A stretch of DNA of 64,000 nt from Tenuifilaceae bacterium CYCD (GCA_036322835.1 AP027304.1:1922001-1986000), one strand, 5' to 3'; positions 8,953 to 18,731 are shown, counted from the first letter of the stretch. Notes: generated by a model not told the origin, from the sequence alone. Translations and numbers: made by a program.

Positions 8953-10104
8953 ATGGTTGATACAACATATATCTTTCTGCAGCATTACTGGTGGTTTTTA
9001 ATATCACTTTTGGGTGCACTATTAGTTTTTCTTCTGTTTGTTCAAGGTGGACAAACATTAATTCATACACTTGGAAAAACAGAGACTGAACGAACAATGC
9101 TTATTAATGCATTGGGGCGTAAGTGGGAGTTCACCTTCACAACACTGGTAACCTTTGGAGGGGCTTTCTTTGCATCGTTCCCATTGTTCTACTCTACAAG
9201 TTTTGGCGGAGCATACTGGGTGTGGATGGCTATACTGTTCTGCTTTATTGTTCAAGCAATTGCTTATGAATACCGTAGCAAACCAAATAATTTCTTGGGT
9301 CAACGAACCTACGAAGTATTCCTATTCATAAATGGATTACTTGGAACAATTCTTTTAGGGACTGCCGTGGCTACATTTTTCACAGGATCGATGTTCTCTG
9401 TCAACAAAATGAATTTGACCAATGTGGCAAACCCTGTAATATCATCGTGGGAAACACCTTGGCACGGTTTAGAGGCTGCTCTTAATATCCATAACCTTTC
9501 ACTGGGTTTGACAGTTTTCTTCCTTGCTCGCACATTGGCAATTCTTTACTTTATGAATCACGTCAACCATGCTGCAATTTTTGAACGCTCCAAGAAGCAA
9601 CTACTATACAATGCGTTGCCTTTCGTAGTGCTGTTTCTAACATTCACAATATGGTTGTTAGTTCGCGAGGGATTTGCAGTAGATCCAAATAATGGCACAG
9701 TATTCATGGAGAAGTACAAATACCTCCACAACCTAATACAGATGCCTGTTGTCTTGGTTGTGTTTTTGGCTGGTGTACTTCTAGTTTTATTTGGTATTGC
9801 AAAATCAATCTTGAGCACTTATACTAAGGGGATTTGGTTTTCGGGAATGGGAACTGTGCTAACCGTTTTGGCCTTGTTGCTTATTGCAGGCTGGAATAAC
9901 ACTGCGTACTATCCATCAACATTCAATCTGCAACACTCGCTAACCATATTCAACAGCTCGTCCAGCAAATTTACCCTTACAGTAATGAGTATTGTATCGT
10001 TACTTATACCTTTTGTTGTAGTTTACATATGGTATGCTTGGAAAAGCATCAATGTTAAGCAGATTGATGAGGATGAAATGAAATCAGAATCGCATGTTTA
10101 CTAA
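8953..10104 (+). CDS. cydB: Cytochrome bd ubiquinol oxidase subunit II
   Basis: CydB is the heme-free partner of CydA. The protein has 383 residues with nine hydrophobic segments. Family landmarks include the tryptophan-rich N-terminus (LQHYWWFLISLLGALLVFLL), FVQGGQTL and GRKWEFTFTTLVTFGGAFFA. It is translationally close to cydA (2 bp) and is followed 12 bp later by a 40-codon membrane ORF. Confidence 0.95.
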   Translation: MVDTTYIFLQHYWWFLISLLGALLVFLLFVQGGQTLIHTLGKTETERTMLINALGRKWEFTFTTLVTFGGAFFASFPLFYSTSFGGAYWVWMAILFCFIVQAIAYEYRSKPNNFLGQRTYEVFLFINGLLGTILLGTAVATFFTGSMFSVNKMNLTNVANPVISSWETPWHGLEAALNIHNLSLGLTVFFLARTLAILYFMNHVNHAAIFERSKKQLLYNALPFVVLFLTFTIWLLVREGFAVDPNNGTVFMEKYKYLHNLIQMPVVLVVFLAGVLLVLFGIAKSILSTYTKGIWFSGMGTVLTVLALLLIAGWNNTAYYPSTFNLQHSLTIFNSSSSKFTLTVMSIVSLLIPFVVVYIWYAWKSINVKQIDEDEMKSESHVY

Positions 10105-10116
10105 AACTAGAATGCT

Positions 10117-10239
10117 ATGAAGTATTTATCAGAAATATTATGGTTGCTAAGCTGGCCCGTTTTAATCTATGTGAGTTATTACCTTTCGGTGTTAGCTATT
10201 AAACGTTGGGAAAAGAAACAACCAGAGGAAAATGCTTAA
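10117..10239 (+). CDS. Small single-span membrane protein downstream of cydB (CydX/CydS-like candidate)
   Basis: An ATG 12 bp after the cydB stop opens a 40-codon frame: MKYLSEILWLLSWPVLIYVS, then a short rest of the helix (YYLSVLAIKRW) and a charged tail EKKQPEENA. It has one membrane helix and a polar C-terminus, the layout of the CydX/CydS small subunits that stabilise bd oxidases elsewhere. I see no convincing residue-level match to Escherichia coli CydX, so the assignment rests on position, size and topology. Confidence 0.6.
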   Translation: MKYLSEILWLLSWPVLIYVSYYLSVLAIKRWEKKQPEENA

Positions 10240-10241
10240 AT

Positions 10242-10288
10242 TTGTCAGACCTTGGATGTTTTGCATCCGATTTCTAATGTCTGAATTT
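10242..10288. terminator. Possible hairpin after the cyd operon
   Basis: Outer arms TCAGAC and GTCTGA enclose an inner hairpin GGATG-TTTTG-CATCC between the small cyd ORF and the radical SAM gene. There is no strong T-tract, so it could be a weak terminator or a processing site. Confidence 0.35.
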
Positions 10289-10289
10289 A

Positions 10290-11298
10290 ATGATTAGCAT
10301 TTACCGAATAATAAAACTAAATAGAATGATTAGGAGCAATAGGCTAAAATTGCTCCTGATTTTTATTGCTCAAGTTTTCAATAAGCGATACTACTCCATA
10401 AGAATTGATCCAATTTATGCGTGCAACCTCCGATGCCGAATGTGTTACTTTAGTAAATCGCGCAAATCGGACTCCAAAAGATTTACCGTTGAGGAAATCG
10501 ACATTATAGCGAAAAATACCTTTCGGAATGCGTTGCAGGTTGTTGTTGGATGCGGTGCAGAACCCACAATGTATAAGAATTTCCTTTACATTATCCATAA
10601 AGCAAAAGAATCAGGTGTTCCAAATGTGAGCCTAGTAACCAATGCCCAGCTATTAACCTATGAGCATTTAATGGATTTAATTGATGCTGGTTTGAACGAA
10701 TTAATTCTATCGATTCATGGAGTTACAAAGGAAACTTACGAAAGATTCATGGTTGGTGCCAAATGGGAAAAACTTATTGAGGTTCTTGAAAACCTTAAGC
10801 AAATAAAGGAACTCAATCCTGAAAACAAAACGTCACTTAGAATTAATTTCACAGCTAATCCCGAAAACTTTAATGAGCTAAAGCAATTCTTTGATGTTTT
10901 TGGAAAGTATAATGTTGAAACGTTACAGATTCGTCCTGTAATGGCAATTGGGGGTGAGTACGAGCAAGGATTTAAGCAGGATTGGGGAATACCAAGACAT
11001 AGTAATGAGTTTAAAGGAGCTTTGCAAACAACATAAAGTTCAGCTATTAGCAAATGTCGATAATCCAACCTATTCCGATTTACACAAGCCAAACCCAGTT
11101 GTTAAGGAAACCTACAAGTATATTTCTCCTACATTTGTGATTGATGAGTATTTCGATTGGAAAAATGAGACATACCGGCAATATCAAGTAAGAACAAGGT
11201 GGAAGTCTAAAATATTCAGAAAAGTTTTATCTTCTTTTAAACAGGAAAATTCTGAAGATTTAGCAGAGAAGTATAGTGGGCGGTACGATGTGTTCTAA
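10290..11298 (+). pseudogene. Radical SAM protein, frameshifted
   Basis: The first part (10290-11036) has the radical SAM cluster motif in IDPIYACNLRCRMCYFSKS (CxxxCxxC, about residue 46) and the glycine-rich region VVGCGAEPTMYKNF. It stops early after a tail out of keeping with the family. The continuation lies in the next frame up to 11298 (GEYQDIVMSLKELCKQHK onward). Removing one G from the GGGG run at 10984-10987 joins the frames as KQDWEYQDIVMSLKELCKQH, a protein of about 335 residues. The rest of both parts is intact, so the break is recent or a sequence error. Function unknown; a MoaA/SPASM-like carbon-radical enzyme is implied. Confidence 0.75.
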
Positions 11299-11335
11299 AC
11301 AACTGCTCGTCAATTCTGTTTTTATCTTTTGCCTT

Positions 11336-11363
11336 GCGACTAATAACTAGAAACTGTATAACT
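11336..11363 (+). repeat. Degenerate heptamer array upstream of the DAHP synthase gene
   Basis: Units GCGACTA, ATAACTA, GAAACTG, TATAACT follow each other at a 7-bp period and end about 13 bp before the TTG start at 11377. Only the ACT core is constant. Confidence 0.5.
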
Positions 11364-11376
11364 TTACACCAACTAA

Positions 11377-12492
11377 TTGATTACTGTTTTGGATAGTTTA
11401 CCGAATATTATCTCAATACCGGACTGGTGTGAGGGCTTATCTCAACCACTAATAATTGCAGGGCCTTGTAGTGCCGAGAGTGAAACTCAAGTTATGGAAA
11501 CAGCAAACGCCTTGGCCAAAGAGGGTAAGGTTAAGGTGTTTAGGGCTGGGATTTGGAAACCCCGCTCGCGACCAGGAAGTTTTGAGGGTGCTGGTGAGGT
11601 TGGTTTAAAGTGGTTACAAAAAGTTAAAAATGAAACAGGTTTGCTGGTTACCACCGAGGTGGCCACTGCTGCTCATGCCCAAAAGGTAATTGAATACGGG
11701 ATCGATATGGTTTGGGTTGGAGCGCGTACCACCGCAAATCCTTTTTCTGTGGATCAATTGGTGGCCGTTCTGAAAGATTCTAATATTCCCGTTTTAGTAA
11801 AGAACCCTGTAACACCCGACCTAGAACTATGGATAGGTGCCATTGAGCGCTTTTACCGGGCAGGAATAACCAAACTTGCTGCTGTTCATCGTGGGTTTTA
11901 TCCCTATGAGCGTTCTAGGTTGAGAAATATTCCCAAGTGGGAACTTGCTATCGATTTAAAAAGCCGTTTCCCAAACCTGCCGGTTATATGCGACCCTAGT
12001 CACATTGCGGGGCAAGCGGGGTTAGTTCAGGAAATTGCTCAGCACTCATTGGATTTATCGTTTGATGGTTTGATGGTTGAGGTTCATCCTAATCCGGCTT
12101 GTGCGTTAAGTGATTCAAAGCAACAGTTGACTCCTTCTGCTTTTTCGGAGTTGATATTGCGGTTAGTCTTTCACGATTCTTCCTCAGCAAGTGAGGATTT
12201 TGTGGATTTTCTTGATCAGGTTCGAGATAAAATAGATTCAATAGATCAGCAGATATTTGAACTGTTGGCTAATAGAATGAAGTTGGTTGAACAAATTGGA
12301 GAGTATAAGCGCGATAGGAATGTTACGATTATTCAACTTCGGAGATGGGAGAGCATTTTACAATCGAGAATTGAGTGCGGGAAAAAACTTGGTTTAGACG
12401 AGGAGTACATAAAAAGCCTGCTTCAATTGGTTCACAAGGAATCCATTAAAAAGCAGGCTGAAATTATTAGATCTAAAAATAATAACGACTAA
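11377..12492 (+). CDS. Bifunctional 3-deoxy-7-phosphoheptulonate synthase / chorismate mutase
   Basis: The N-terminal 260 residues form a KDSA-type DAHP synthase (IIAGPCSAES, FRAGIWKPRSRPGSFEG, DPSHIAGQ), the first step of aromatic amino acid synthesis. The C-terminal 90 residues are an AroQ-type chorismate mutase (VRDKIDSIDQQIFELLANRM, then ESIKKQAEII). This fusion is known in Bacteroidota and Bacillus-like enzymes, where the mutase domain acts in feedback control. The start is TTG at 11377; no suitable ATG is present before the catalytic region. Its stop abuts that of purS with no spacer. Confidence 0.93.
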   Translation: MITVLDSLPNIISIPDWCEGLSQPLIIAGPCSAESETQVMETANALAKEGKVKVFRAGIWKPRSRPGSFEGAGEVGLKWLQKVKNETGLLVTTEVATAAHAQKVIEYGIDMVWVGARTTANPFSVDQLVAVLKDSNIPVLVKNPVTPDLELWIGAIERFYRAGITKLAAVHRGFYPYERSRLRNIPKWELAIDLKSRFPNLPVICDPSHIAGQAGLVQEIAQHSLDLSFDGLMVEVHPNPACALSDSKQQLTPSAFSELILRLVFHDSSSASEDFVDFLDQVRDKIDSIDQQIFELLANRMKLVEQIGEYKRDRNVTIIQLRRWESILQSRIECGKKLGLDEEYIKSLLQLVHKESIKKQAEIIRSKNNND

Positions 12493-12750
12493 CTATTCCT
12501 TTACTTCGGTTAAGTGAAATTCGAAACCTTCCATAACTGGGTTCGAAAGTACTTTAGAGCAAATGTCGGTAACCTTCTCAAGGGCAACTTCCTTGGTTGG
12601 AGCTTCTATTTCTAGGTTGATGTGCTTCCCAATTCGAACATTAGATACCTCGTTGTATCCGATTCCATGTAATGTTGCATTAACTGCTTTTCCCTGAGGA
12701 TCCAGTAGAGCCTTTAAAGGCATTACGTTGATTTCTGCGTGAAATTTCAT
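12493..12750 (-). CDS. purS: Phosphoribosylformylglycinamidine synthase subunit PurS
   Basis: The 85-residue protein has the PurS pattern: an initial beta strand (KFHAEINVMPLKALLDPQGKA) followed by LHGIGYNEVSNVRIGKHINL and a final strand NPVMEGFEFHL. PurS links PurQ and the small PurL so that ammonia can pass between them in purine synthesis. purQ and purL are not adjacent here. The gene faces the DAHP synthase/mutase gene end to end with zero spacer. Confidence 0.9.
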   Translation of the reverse strand: MKFHAEINVMPLKALLDPQGKAVNATLHGIGYNEVSNVRIGKHINLEIEAPTKEVALEKVTDICSKVLSNPVMEGFEFHLTEVKE

Positions 12751-12809
12751 TGTTTTCCAATTTTATGCTGACAAAATTAAGGCATTTTTAGGATAAATAA
12801 AGGGTATCG

Positions 12810-13580
12810 CTAATCATTTTTAAACATCTTATCAGCAATGTAAAATATAATTGATAGTAAGATGTACCATAGAATTATTAATGATAACGATGCTTTGTGG
12901 AAGATAATAAATAAAGCTATTGCACCACCAATTAGTATAAATTGTTTATAGGCAATTTTGGGGCTAAGCGATTTAATCTTTAGCGAGAACATAGGCAATT
13001 CGCACACTAGCAGGAAGGATTGAATGACTACAATTACAACTATTAGTATACTCGATGTGCTTATGATCCGGTAAAGTTCGCTCCAATTGCTGTCCAGCCC
13101 AAAAACTAAACCAGCAATCAGAAATGCATTGGCTGGAGTAGGTAAGCCTATAAACGAGGAGGTTTGCCGTTCATCAATATTGAATATTCCTAGTCGTAGC
13201 GATGAGAATGCTGCCATTACGAAAGGGATTGCCAACATCCAGTGCCCATTAAACATACCCTCCGATTGGGAAATTCCCATACTTTGCTTCATCAACTGGA
13301 AAAGAATCATTGATGGAGCTACCCCAAAGCTAACCACGTCGGAAAGCGAGTCTAGTTCTTTTCCCAAAAGGGTGTAAGCTTTAATTAATCTGGCTGTAAA
13401 ACCATCCAGAAAATCGAATACTCCGGCTATAAGGATAAACAACCCGGCAAGCTCTAATTGCCCTTCGAACGATGCTACAATGGAAAAGCATCCTGCTACA
13501 AGGTTTAACAGTGTTATTGCATTAGGAAAATGCTTGATGATGTTTTTGGGTGATGGCATACGATTTAATTTATTAAACAA
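12810..13580 (-). CDS. pssA: CDP-diacylglycerol--serine O-phosphatidyltransferase
   Basis: The CDP-alcohol phosphotransferase motif is seen as DFLDGFTARLIKAYTLLGKE followed by LDSLSD, giving all the metal-binding aspartates. The enzyme makes phosphatidylserine, the precursor of phosphatidylethanolamine. Eight hydrophobic segments fill its 256 residues. Two starts are possible, 13580 or the methionine eight codons later (MPSPKNIIKHFPN); the latter resembles the usual N-terminus. It is downstream of lon but separated by a strong terminator. Confidence 0.9.
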   Translation of the reverse strand: MFNKLNRMPSPKNIIKHFPNAITLLNLVAGCFSIVASFEGQLELAGLFILIAGVFDFLDGFTARLIKAYTLLGKELDSLSDVVSFGVAPSMILFQLMKQSMGISQSEGMFNGHWMLAIPFVMAAFSSLRLGIFNIDERQTSSFIGLPTPANAFLIAGLVFGLDSNWSELYRIISTSSILIVVIVVIQSFLLVCELPMFSLKIKSLSPKIAYKQFILIGGAIALFIIFHKASLSLIILWYILLSIIFYIADKMFKND

Positions 13581-13601
13581 AAATAGATTTAATACGGTGA
13601 T

Positions 13602-13644
13602 ACTCCAAAATAAAAAAGAAAAAGGGTTTAGTTAACTAAACCCT
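13602..13644 (-). terminator. Intrinsic terminator of lon
   Basis: A perfect 9-bp stem AGGGTTTAG/CTAAACCCT with loop TTAA lies 19 bp past the lon stop. On the minus strand it is followed by a T-rich run. Confidence 0.9.
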
Positions 13645-13662
13645 AGTATCAGTAACTAGTTT

Positions 13663-16119
13663 TTATTCAAATAATATTGGTTTTTCAACTTTTTCGTCAA
13701 GCAAAGCGTGGTTTAGCACTTCCATAATGTTGTCAACGTAGGTAAACTTGAGTCCTTTTATGTATTGTGCGTTTATTTCGGAGATATCCTTTTTGTTCTC
13801 ATCGGATAGTATTATTTCAGTGATACCCGCGCGTTTGGCTGCAAGTATTTTTTCCTTGATACCTCCAACCGGAAGAACTTTTCCTCTAAGGGTGATTTCT
13901 CCAGTCATGGCCAAATTCTTCCGAACTTTACGTTGAGTAATGGCCGACGCCAAAGATGTTACCATTGTAATACCTGCAGATGGGCCGTCTTTGGGGATTG
14001 CCCCTTCGGGAACATGGATGTGAACATTCCACTTTTCAAATATTTCAGGCTTAATGCTTAGGGAATCGGCGTGCGATTTGATATACTCCATTGCCAGTAC
14101 AGCCGATTCCTTCATTACTTCACCCAAGTTTCCTGTGATAGTTAAACTTCCTTTTCCCTTGCTGAGGCTAGTTTCCACAAAAAGAATTTCGCCACCAACT
14201 TCGGTCCAGGCCAAGCCAGTAACTACTCCAGCCAAATCGTTTCCTTGGTATAGTTCTTTTGTGTATCTAGGAACTCCAAGTATTGCCTCGGCATCCTTTA
14301 GGGCAAGCTTTGAACTGTACTTTTCGTCGAAAGCAATTTTCTTAGCAATGCTACGAACTACTTTTGCAATTTTTTGATTTAAGTTTCTAACGCCACTTTC
14401 GCGGGTGTAGTTCTGTATAATTGATTCAATAATTTTGTTGTTTAGTACAACCTGATTTTCCTCCAGCCCGTGCTCTTTGATTTGATTGGGAAGAAGGTGA
14501 CGTTTTGCAATTTCAACTTTTTCCTCCAAGCTGTAGCCACTAACTTCAATCATCTCCATACGGTCGCGCAATGCTGGGTTTATAGAGGATATTGTGTTGG
14601 CCGTGGTAATGAATAGGACTTTTGATAGATCGAACTCTACTTCAACAAAGTTATCATGGAACGCAAAGTTCTGTTCAGGATCCAGTGCTTCTAATAGCGC
14701 CGATGAGGGATCACCATGAAAATCTTTTCCAACTTTATCAATCTCGTCAAGAATTATAACTGGGTTCGACGATTTTACCTTTTTGATGCTTTGAATAATT
14801 CTTCCGGGCATAGCACCAATATATGTTTTCCTATGACCCCGAATTTCGGCTTCATCGTGCATGCCACCCAACGATATCCTTGCATAATTCCGGCCTAAGG
14901 CTTTTGCTATAGATTTTCCAAGCGATGTTTTTCCAACGCCTGGAGGGCCATATAGGCAGATAATAGGGGCTTTCAAATCACCTTTGAGTTTGAGCACTGC
15001 AAGGTGTTCGAGAATACGTTCCTTAACCTGTTCCAACCCAAAGTGATCTTCGTCCAAAATCTCCTTTGCGTGCTTTAAATCGAAGTTATCGGCTGTGTAT
15101 TCGTTCCATGGCAAATCTAGCAGCAGTTGAACGTAGTTCAGTTGAACCGAGTATTCTCCAGCCATAGGGTTCATTCTCTGTAGCTTTGCAACTTCCTTGT
15201 CGAAATGCTCCGCAATTTCTTTACCCCATTTTTTGTGTTTGGCTTTATCCTTTAGATCCTCAATTTCCTGTTCAACGGGGTTGCCACCCAGTTCATCCTG
15301 AATGGTTTTCATCTGTTGCTGCAGGAAGTATTCGCGTTGCTGTTGGTCTAAATCAAGTTTAACCTTTGATTGAATATCGTGTTTAAGTTCCAACATCTGA
15401 ACTTCCTTAGAGAGAAATTCCAGAAGGAGCGAAGCCCTTTCCTTTAGCAATGATTTTTCAAGCAGATTCTGCTTATCAGGAGTTTTTATCTCGCTGTTGG
15501 AGCAGATGAAGTTTATTAATAGTTTATTGTTGTCGATATTCTTAATGGCAAAGGTTGCTTCTTGGGGAAGGTGTGGCGAAAGATCGATAATTTTGATTGT
15601 TAAATCTTTTATGGATCCCGCAATCGCCTTAAACTCTTTATCATTATCGTCGGGTAGAATGTCAGATAAAACATTAATCCGAGCCATGAAGAAAGGTGTG
15701 TCGTTAAGGTAGTCAATTGCCTCAAACCTAGATATTCCCTGCAGAATAACAGAAGTGTTGCCGTCGGGGAGTTCTAGAACTTTAAGTACATGCGCTATTG
15801 TTCCTATTTTGTACAAGTCGCTAGGCTCAGGGTCCTCCACCTTTGCATCAATCTGTGAAATAACTCCAATAATCTTCTTTTTCGATGGAAGACTTTTGAT
15901 GAGGTTGATGGATTTCTCGCGTCCAACTGTAATAGGCATAACAACTCCAGGGAAAAGAGTCGTGTTTCGTAATGCCATAATAGGAATAACATCAGGGATG
16001 TCCGACGATTTAACTTCGGGAGCGCTCTCGTCTGCTAGAATTGGAATAAAATTAACCTCTGAATCGTTAATGTCGCTCATAAGTTGGTTTAAAACTTGTA
16101 TGCTGTATTTTTTGCTCAT
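13663..16119 (-). CDS. lon: ATP-dependent protease La
   Basis: Lon degrades damaged and regulatory proteins in the cytoplasm. The 818 residues contain the LON substrate-binding domain (about 40-240, starting [19 protein letters not shown]), a coiled-coil segment, an AAA+ domain with Walker [10 protein letters not shown] at about residue 390, and the C-terminal serine-lysine protease domain with [11 protein letters not shown] at about 710 and the lysine in [12 protein letters not shown]. Length and order are standard. The 136-bp upstream gap has no CIRCE element that I can see. Confidence 0.97.
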   Translation of the reverse strand: MSKKYSIQVLNQLMSDINDSEVNFIPILADESAPEVKSSDIPDVIPIMALRNTTLFPGVVMPITVGREKSINLIKSLPSKKKIIGVISQIDAKVEDPEPSDLYKIGTIAHVLKVLELPDGNTSVILQGISRFEAIDYLNDTPFFMARINVLSDILPDDNDKEFKAIAGSIKDLTIKIIDLSPHLPQEATFAIKNIDNNKLLINFICSNSEIKTPDKQNLLEKSLLKERASLLLEFLSKEVQMLELKHDIQSKVKLDLDQQQREYFLQQQMKTIQDELGGNPVEQEIEDLKDKAKHKKWGKEIAEHFDKEVAKLQRMNPMAGEYSVQLNYVQLLLDLPWNEYTADNFDLKHAKEILDEDHFGLEQVKERILEHLAVLKLKGDLKAPIICLYGPPGVGKTSLGKSIAKALGRNYARISLGGMHDEAEIRGHRKTYIGAMPGRIIQSIKKVKSSNPVIILDEIDKVGKDFHGDPSSALLEALDPEQNFAFHDNFVEVEFDLSKVLFITTANTISSINPALRDRMEMIEVSGYSLEEKVEIAKRHLLPNQIKEHGLEENQVVLNNKIIESIIQNYTRESGVRNLNQKIAKVVRSIAKKIAFDEKYSSKLALKDAEAILGVPRYTKELYQGNDLAGVVTGLAWTEVGGEILFVETSLSKGKGSLTITGNLGEVMKESAVLAMEYIKSHADSLSIKPEIFEKWNVHIHVPEGAIPKDGPSAGITMVTSLASAITQRKVRKNLAMTGEITLRGKVLPVGGIKEKILAAKRAGITEIILSDENKKDISEINAQYIKGLKFTYVDNIMEVLNHALLDEKVEKPILFE

Positions 16120-16255
16120 ATCAGTTTATGTGAAAAAAACAAATTTGTGACAACATGTCATTAATCCCGTAAAATTTTATCGGAATACTAATAGGTCAAT
16201 CCCTGTGCCAAATAGTTATGTCAGGTTAACCCTTACGGCAAGTCATTTCAAGTGG

Positions 16256-17446
16256 TTAAAAGTTCCGGAACTCATTGGTTTGCTCAAAAACTTCTAGCAA
16301 GATTTTTTTATCAATTTCGGTTAGTTCTATTTCTCTACGTGACATCACAATCTTTGCGGTTTCAAAGGCTTTGCTTGGTTGGTAAATGCTAAAGCCGCTG
16401 GCTCCTCCCCACGAGAAGCATGGGATAAAGTTGCGGGGGAATCCACTTCCAAAGATGTTGGCGCTAACACCAACTACAGTGCCTGTGTTAAACATGGTGT
16501 TGATTCCGCATTTCGAATGGTCGCCCATTATTAATCCGCAGAACTGCAACCCAGTTTTAATGAAACTCTTTCTTGGGTAGTTCCATAGTTTAACCTCGGC
16601 GTAGTTGTTTTTGAGGTTAGAATTGTTGGTGTCGGCTCCTAGGTTGCACCATTCGCCAATTACTGAGTTGCCAAGAAATCCATCATGTGCTTTATTGGAG
16701 TAGCCAAAAATTACACTGTTATTTACCTCTCCGCCTACTTTGGAGTGAGGGCCAACCGTGGTTGGACCGTAAATTTTAGCACCCATTTTTAATGCAGAGT
16801 GCTCGCCAAGTGCAAATGGTCCACGAACTATTGATCCTTCCATTATTTCCGCATCCTTTGCAATGTAAATAGGTCCTGTTTCGGCGTTAAGAATTGAACA
16901 TTCAACTCGGGCTCCTTTTTCAATAAAAACTCTAGATGGATTTAGGACTGTATTTGTGGAAGGTATTGGTTCTGACTTTCGGTTTTTGGTCAGAAGTTCA
17001 AAGTCGCGCTCAATGGCTTCGCCATTAAACTTGAAAATATCCCATGGATTATTTATTTGAAGGATGCTGTGGTTGTATATGATTGTGTTGTAAAAATCAG
17101 CAATACAAGGATGATCCTTTGGTGTGGATCTGAGGACACCTGCTATAACACAGTTTTCAGATATTAGTGCTTCACCTGCATTTAATTTGCCAATTGCTTT
17201 AACCAAATTCTCATCCGGACAAATTCCTCCATTTATAAGCAGGAACTCTGTTTCAGTTGTATTCAAGGGGTACTTTTCGGAGAGGTAGTTTTTGGTTAGA
17301 AAGGAGCAGCTTTTACCCAAATAGTATTTCCACTTTTCGGTGATTGTTAAAATGCCAACTCGAATTTCTGCTACTGGACGAGTAAAAGTAAGCGGAAGAA
17401 GATTCTCTCTTCTGTTATCATCAAAAAGTATGTAGTTCCGTTCCAT
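16256..17446 (-). CDS. Bacteroidota-type sugar nucleotidyltransferase/acetyltransferase-like protein (GlmU-like)
   Basis: The 396-residue protein starts with MERNYILFDDNRRENLLPLT, typical of a family in this phylum related to GlmU (TIGR03991). The N-terminal half is a degenerate nucleotidyltransferase (TRPVAEIRVGILTITEKW). The C-terminal half is a left-handed beta helix with hexapeptide repeats (GARVECSILNAETGPIYI, GAKIYGPTTVGPHSKVGGEV). A role in sugar-1-phosphate acetylation or uridylylation for the envelope is inferred. The usual GlmU pyrophosphorylase loop is not obvious, so catalytic activity of that half is uncertain. Confidence 0.8.
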   Translation of the reverse strand: MERNYILFDDNRRENLLPLTFTRPVAEIRVGILTITEKWKYYLGKSCSFLTKNYLSEKYPLNTTETEFLLINGGICPDENLVKAIGKLNAGEALISENCVIAGVLRSTPKDHPCIADFYNTIIYNHSILQINNPWDIFKFNGEAIERDFELLTKNRKSEPIPSTNTVLNPSRVFIEKGARVECSILNAETGPIYIAKDAEIMEGSIVRGPFALGEHSALKMGAKIYGPTTVGPHSKVGGEVNNSVIFGYSNKAHDGFLGNSVIGEWCNLGADTNNSNLKNNYAEVKLWNYPRKSFIKTGLQFCGLIMGDHSKCGINTMFNTGTVVGVSANIFGSGFPRNFIPCFSWGGASGFSIYQPSKAFETAKIVMSRREIELTEIDKKILLEVFEQTNEFRNF

Positions 17447-17474
17447 TTAGTTGTTAGTTTTAGTCTGAAATCTT
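17447..17474 (-). repeat. Degenerate heptamer array directly before a start codon
   Basis: On the coding strand the units AAGATTT, CAGACTA, AAACTAA, CAACTAA run straight into the ATG at 17446. The unit sequence is related to the other arrays in the window but divergent. Confidence 0.45.
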
Positions 17475-17541
17475 ATATTTAATGTATGGCTTCTGTTCCT
17501 GCAAATTTATTAAAACCTGAAGAACCAGAACTTAAAGCAAT

Positions 17542-17572
17542 AAAAAAAGCTCTTTTGCAAGAGCCTTTTTTT
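17542..17572. terminator. Bidirectional intrinsic terminator after rpmE2
   Basis: Stem GCTCTT/AAGAGC with loop TTGC is flanked by an A-run on the left and a T-run on the right, so it works on either strand. It lies 20 bp past the L31 stop. Confidence 0.85.
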
Positions 17573-17593
17573 AATTCGTTTAGGTATTCCTAA

Positions 17594-17854
17594 TTACTTC
17601 TTATTGTCCATGTGCTTTTTGTAACGGTTCATGAACTTATCAACGCGACCAGCGGTGTCAACAAGTTTCATTTTACCTGTATAGAATGGGTGCGAAGTAT
17701 TAGAGATTTCGACCTTTACCAATGGATACTCTACACCGTCAACAGTGATAGTATCTTTGGTATTAACTGCCGACTTGGTGATAAAAACATGCTCGTTCGA
17801 CATGTCCTTGAATGCCACCAGTCGATAACTTTGTGGATGGATTCCCTCTTTCAT
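17594..17854 (-). CDS. rpmE2: 50S ribosomal protein L31 type B
   Basis: The 86 residues (MKEGIHPQSYRLVAFKDMSN at the start, NTSHPFYTGKMKLVDTAGRV in the middle) match the zinc-free form of L31, which lacks the four cysteines of type A. It is a standard single gene with its own terminator. Confidence 0.96.
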   Translation of the reverse strand: MKEGIHPQSYRLVAFKDMSNEHVFITKSAVNTKDTITVDGVEYPLVKVEISNTSHPFYTGKMKLVDTAGRVDKFMNRYKKHMDNKK

Positions 17855-17978
17855 CTTATTTATCTTTTAACTACTAATTTCCGTTAATGGCCTGCAAAGT
17901 TATCAACTATTATTTAAATATCAAACCTTTGCTAAAATTTTTCCTAAACATTTCTGAGTAGCACTCCAACTGGCCATT

Positions 17979-18731
17979 TTATCGACGGGAGAACTTAGCC
18001 AATAGTTTTAGGAACTCAATGTAAAGCCATATTAATGTTACCATTAATCCGAAAGCGCCGTACCATTCCATATATTTTGGAGCACCCGCTGAAGATGCTT
18101 TTTCAATAAAATCGAAATCGAGTATTAAATTTAGCGCTGCAACGGCAACAACTATAAGGCTAAAGATAATTCCGAATGTTCCGCTGCTATGTATAAATCC
18201 GATATTAATGCCAAAAAGGTTTAGAATAAAGGATACAAAGTACATAAGAGCGATTGCTCCTGTTGCGGCAAAAACTCCAGCCTTAAAGCGAGCGGTAGCC
18301 TTGATGGTTCCAGTTCTGAATGCTAGGAGCATTAAGAAGAATGTTGCAAAGGTTAATCCAACAGCCTGAATTACAATGCCTGCATTGTAATTGGCGGCAA
18401 AAAAAGCAGAAATTCCCCCTAGGAACAATCCTTCCAGAAACGCATAGATTGGAGCCGAGTAAGGTGATGTTTTGGGTGCGAAAATAACAACCAACGATGT
18501 TATGAATCCACCAATTCCACCAACCAACATCCAAACGTAAACGCTAGTTGGGTTTATACTCTCAAAAAAAGTTTTCCAAGTAAAAGCTGCACCTATTACT
18601 ACAAGTGCCAACATCAGTAAAGTTTTATTCATGGTTCCTTTGTAGGTCATGGTTTCGGAACCCGTAAATGAACCATACCTGCCAAATGCCTTGTCGGTTA
18701 AAGCAGGATTTGAAGAACGAAAAAGATCCAT
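17979..18731 (-). CDS. Bax inhibitor-1/YccA-like membrane protein
   Basis: The 250-residue protein has a short polar N-terminus (MDLFRSSNPALTDKAFGRYG) and seven hydrophobic segments ending in the acidic-tipped helix MVTLIWLYIEFLKLLAKF. It fits the Bax inhibitor-1 family (Bax1-I group). In bacteria members act as pH-sensitive calcium leak channels or protease modulators; which applies here is unknown. It is 57 bp downstream of the AlkD-like gene and is probably transcribed with it. Confidence 0.85.
   Translation of the reverse strand: MDLFRSSNPALTDKAFGRYGSFTGSETMTYKGTMNKTLLMLALVVIGAAFTWKTFFESINPTSVYVWMLVGGIGGFITSLVVIFAPKTSPYSAPIYAFLEGLFLGGISAFFAANYNAGIVIQAVGLTFATFFLMLLAFRTGTIKATARFKAGVFAATGAIALMYFVSFILNLFGINIGFIHSSGTFGIIFSLIVVAVAALNLILDFDFIEKASSAGAPKYMEWYGAFGLMVTLIWLYIEFLKLLAKFSRR

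Noticed and set aside
10948-11298. Separate 116-codon gene after the radical SAM gene
   Set aside because: Its first part overlaps the radical SAM frame and starts with TTG; the protein continues the radical SAM family C-terminus after a single-base frame change, so it is one broken gene.
16120-16255. Heat-shock operator (CIRCE) upstream of lon
   Set aside because: No TTAGCACTC-N9-GAGTGCTAA-like sequence is found in the gap.
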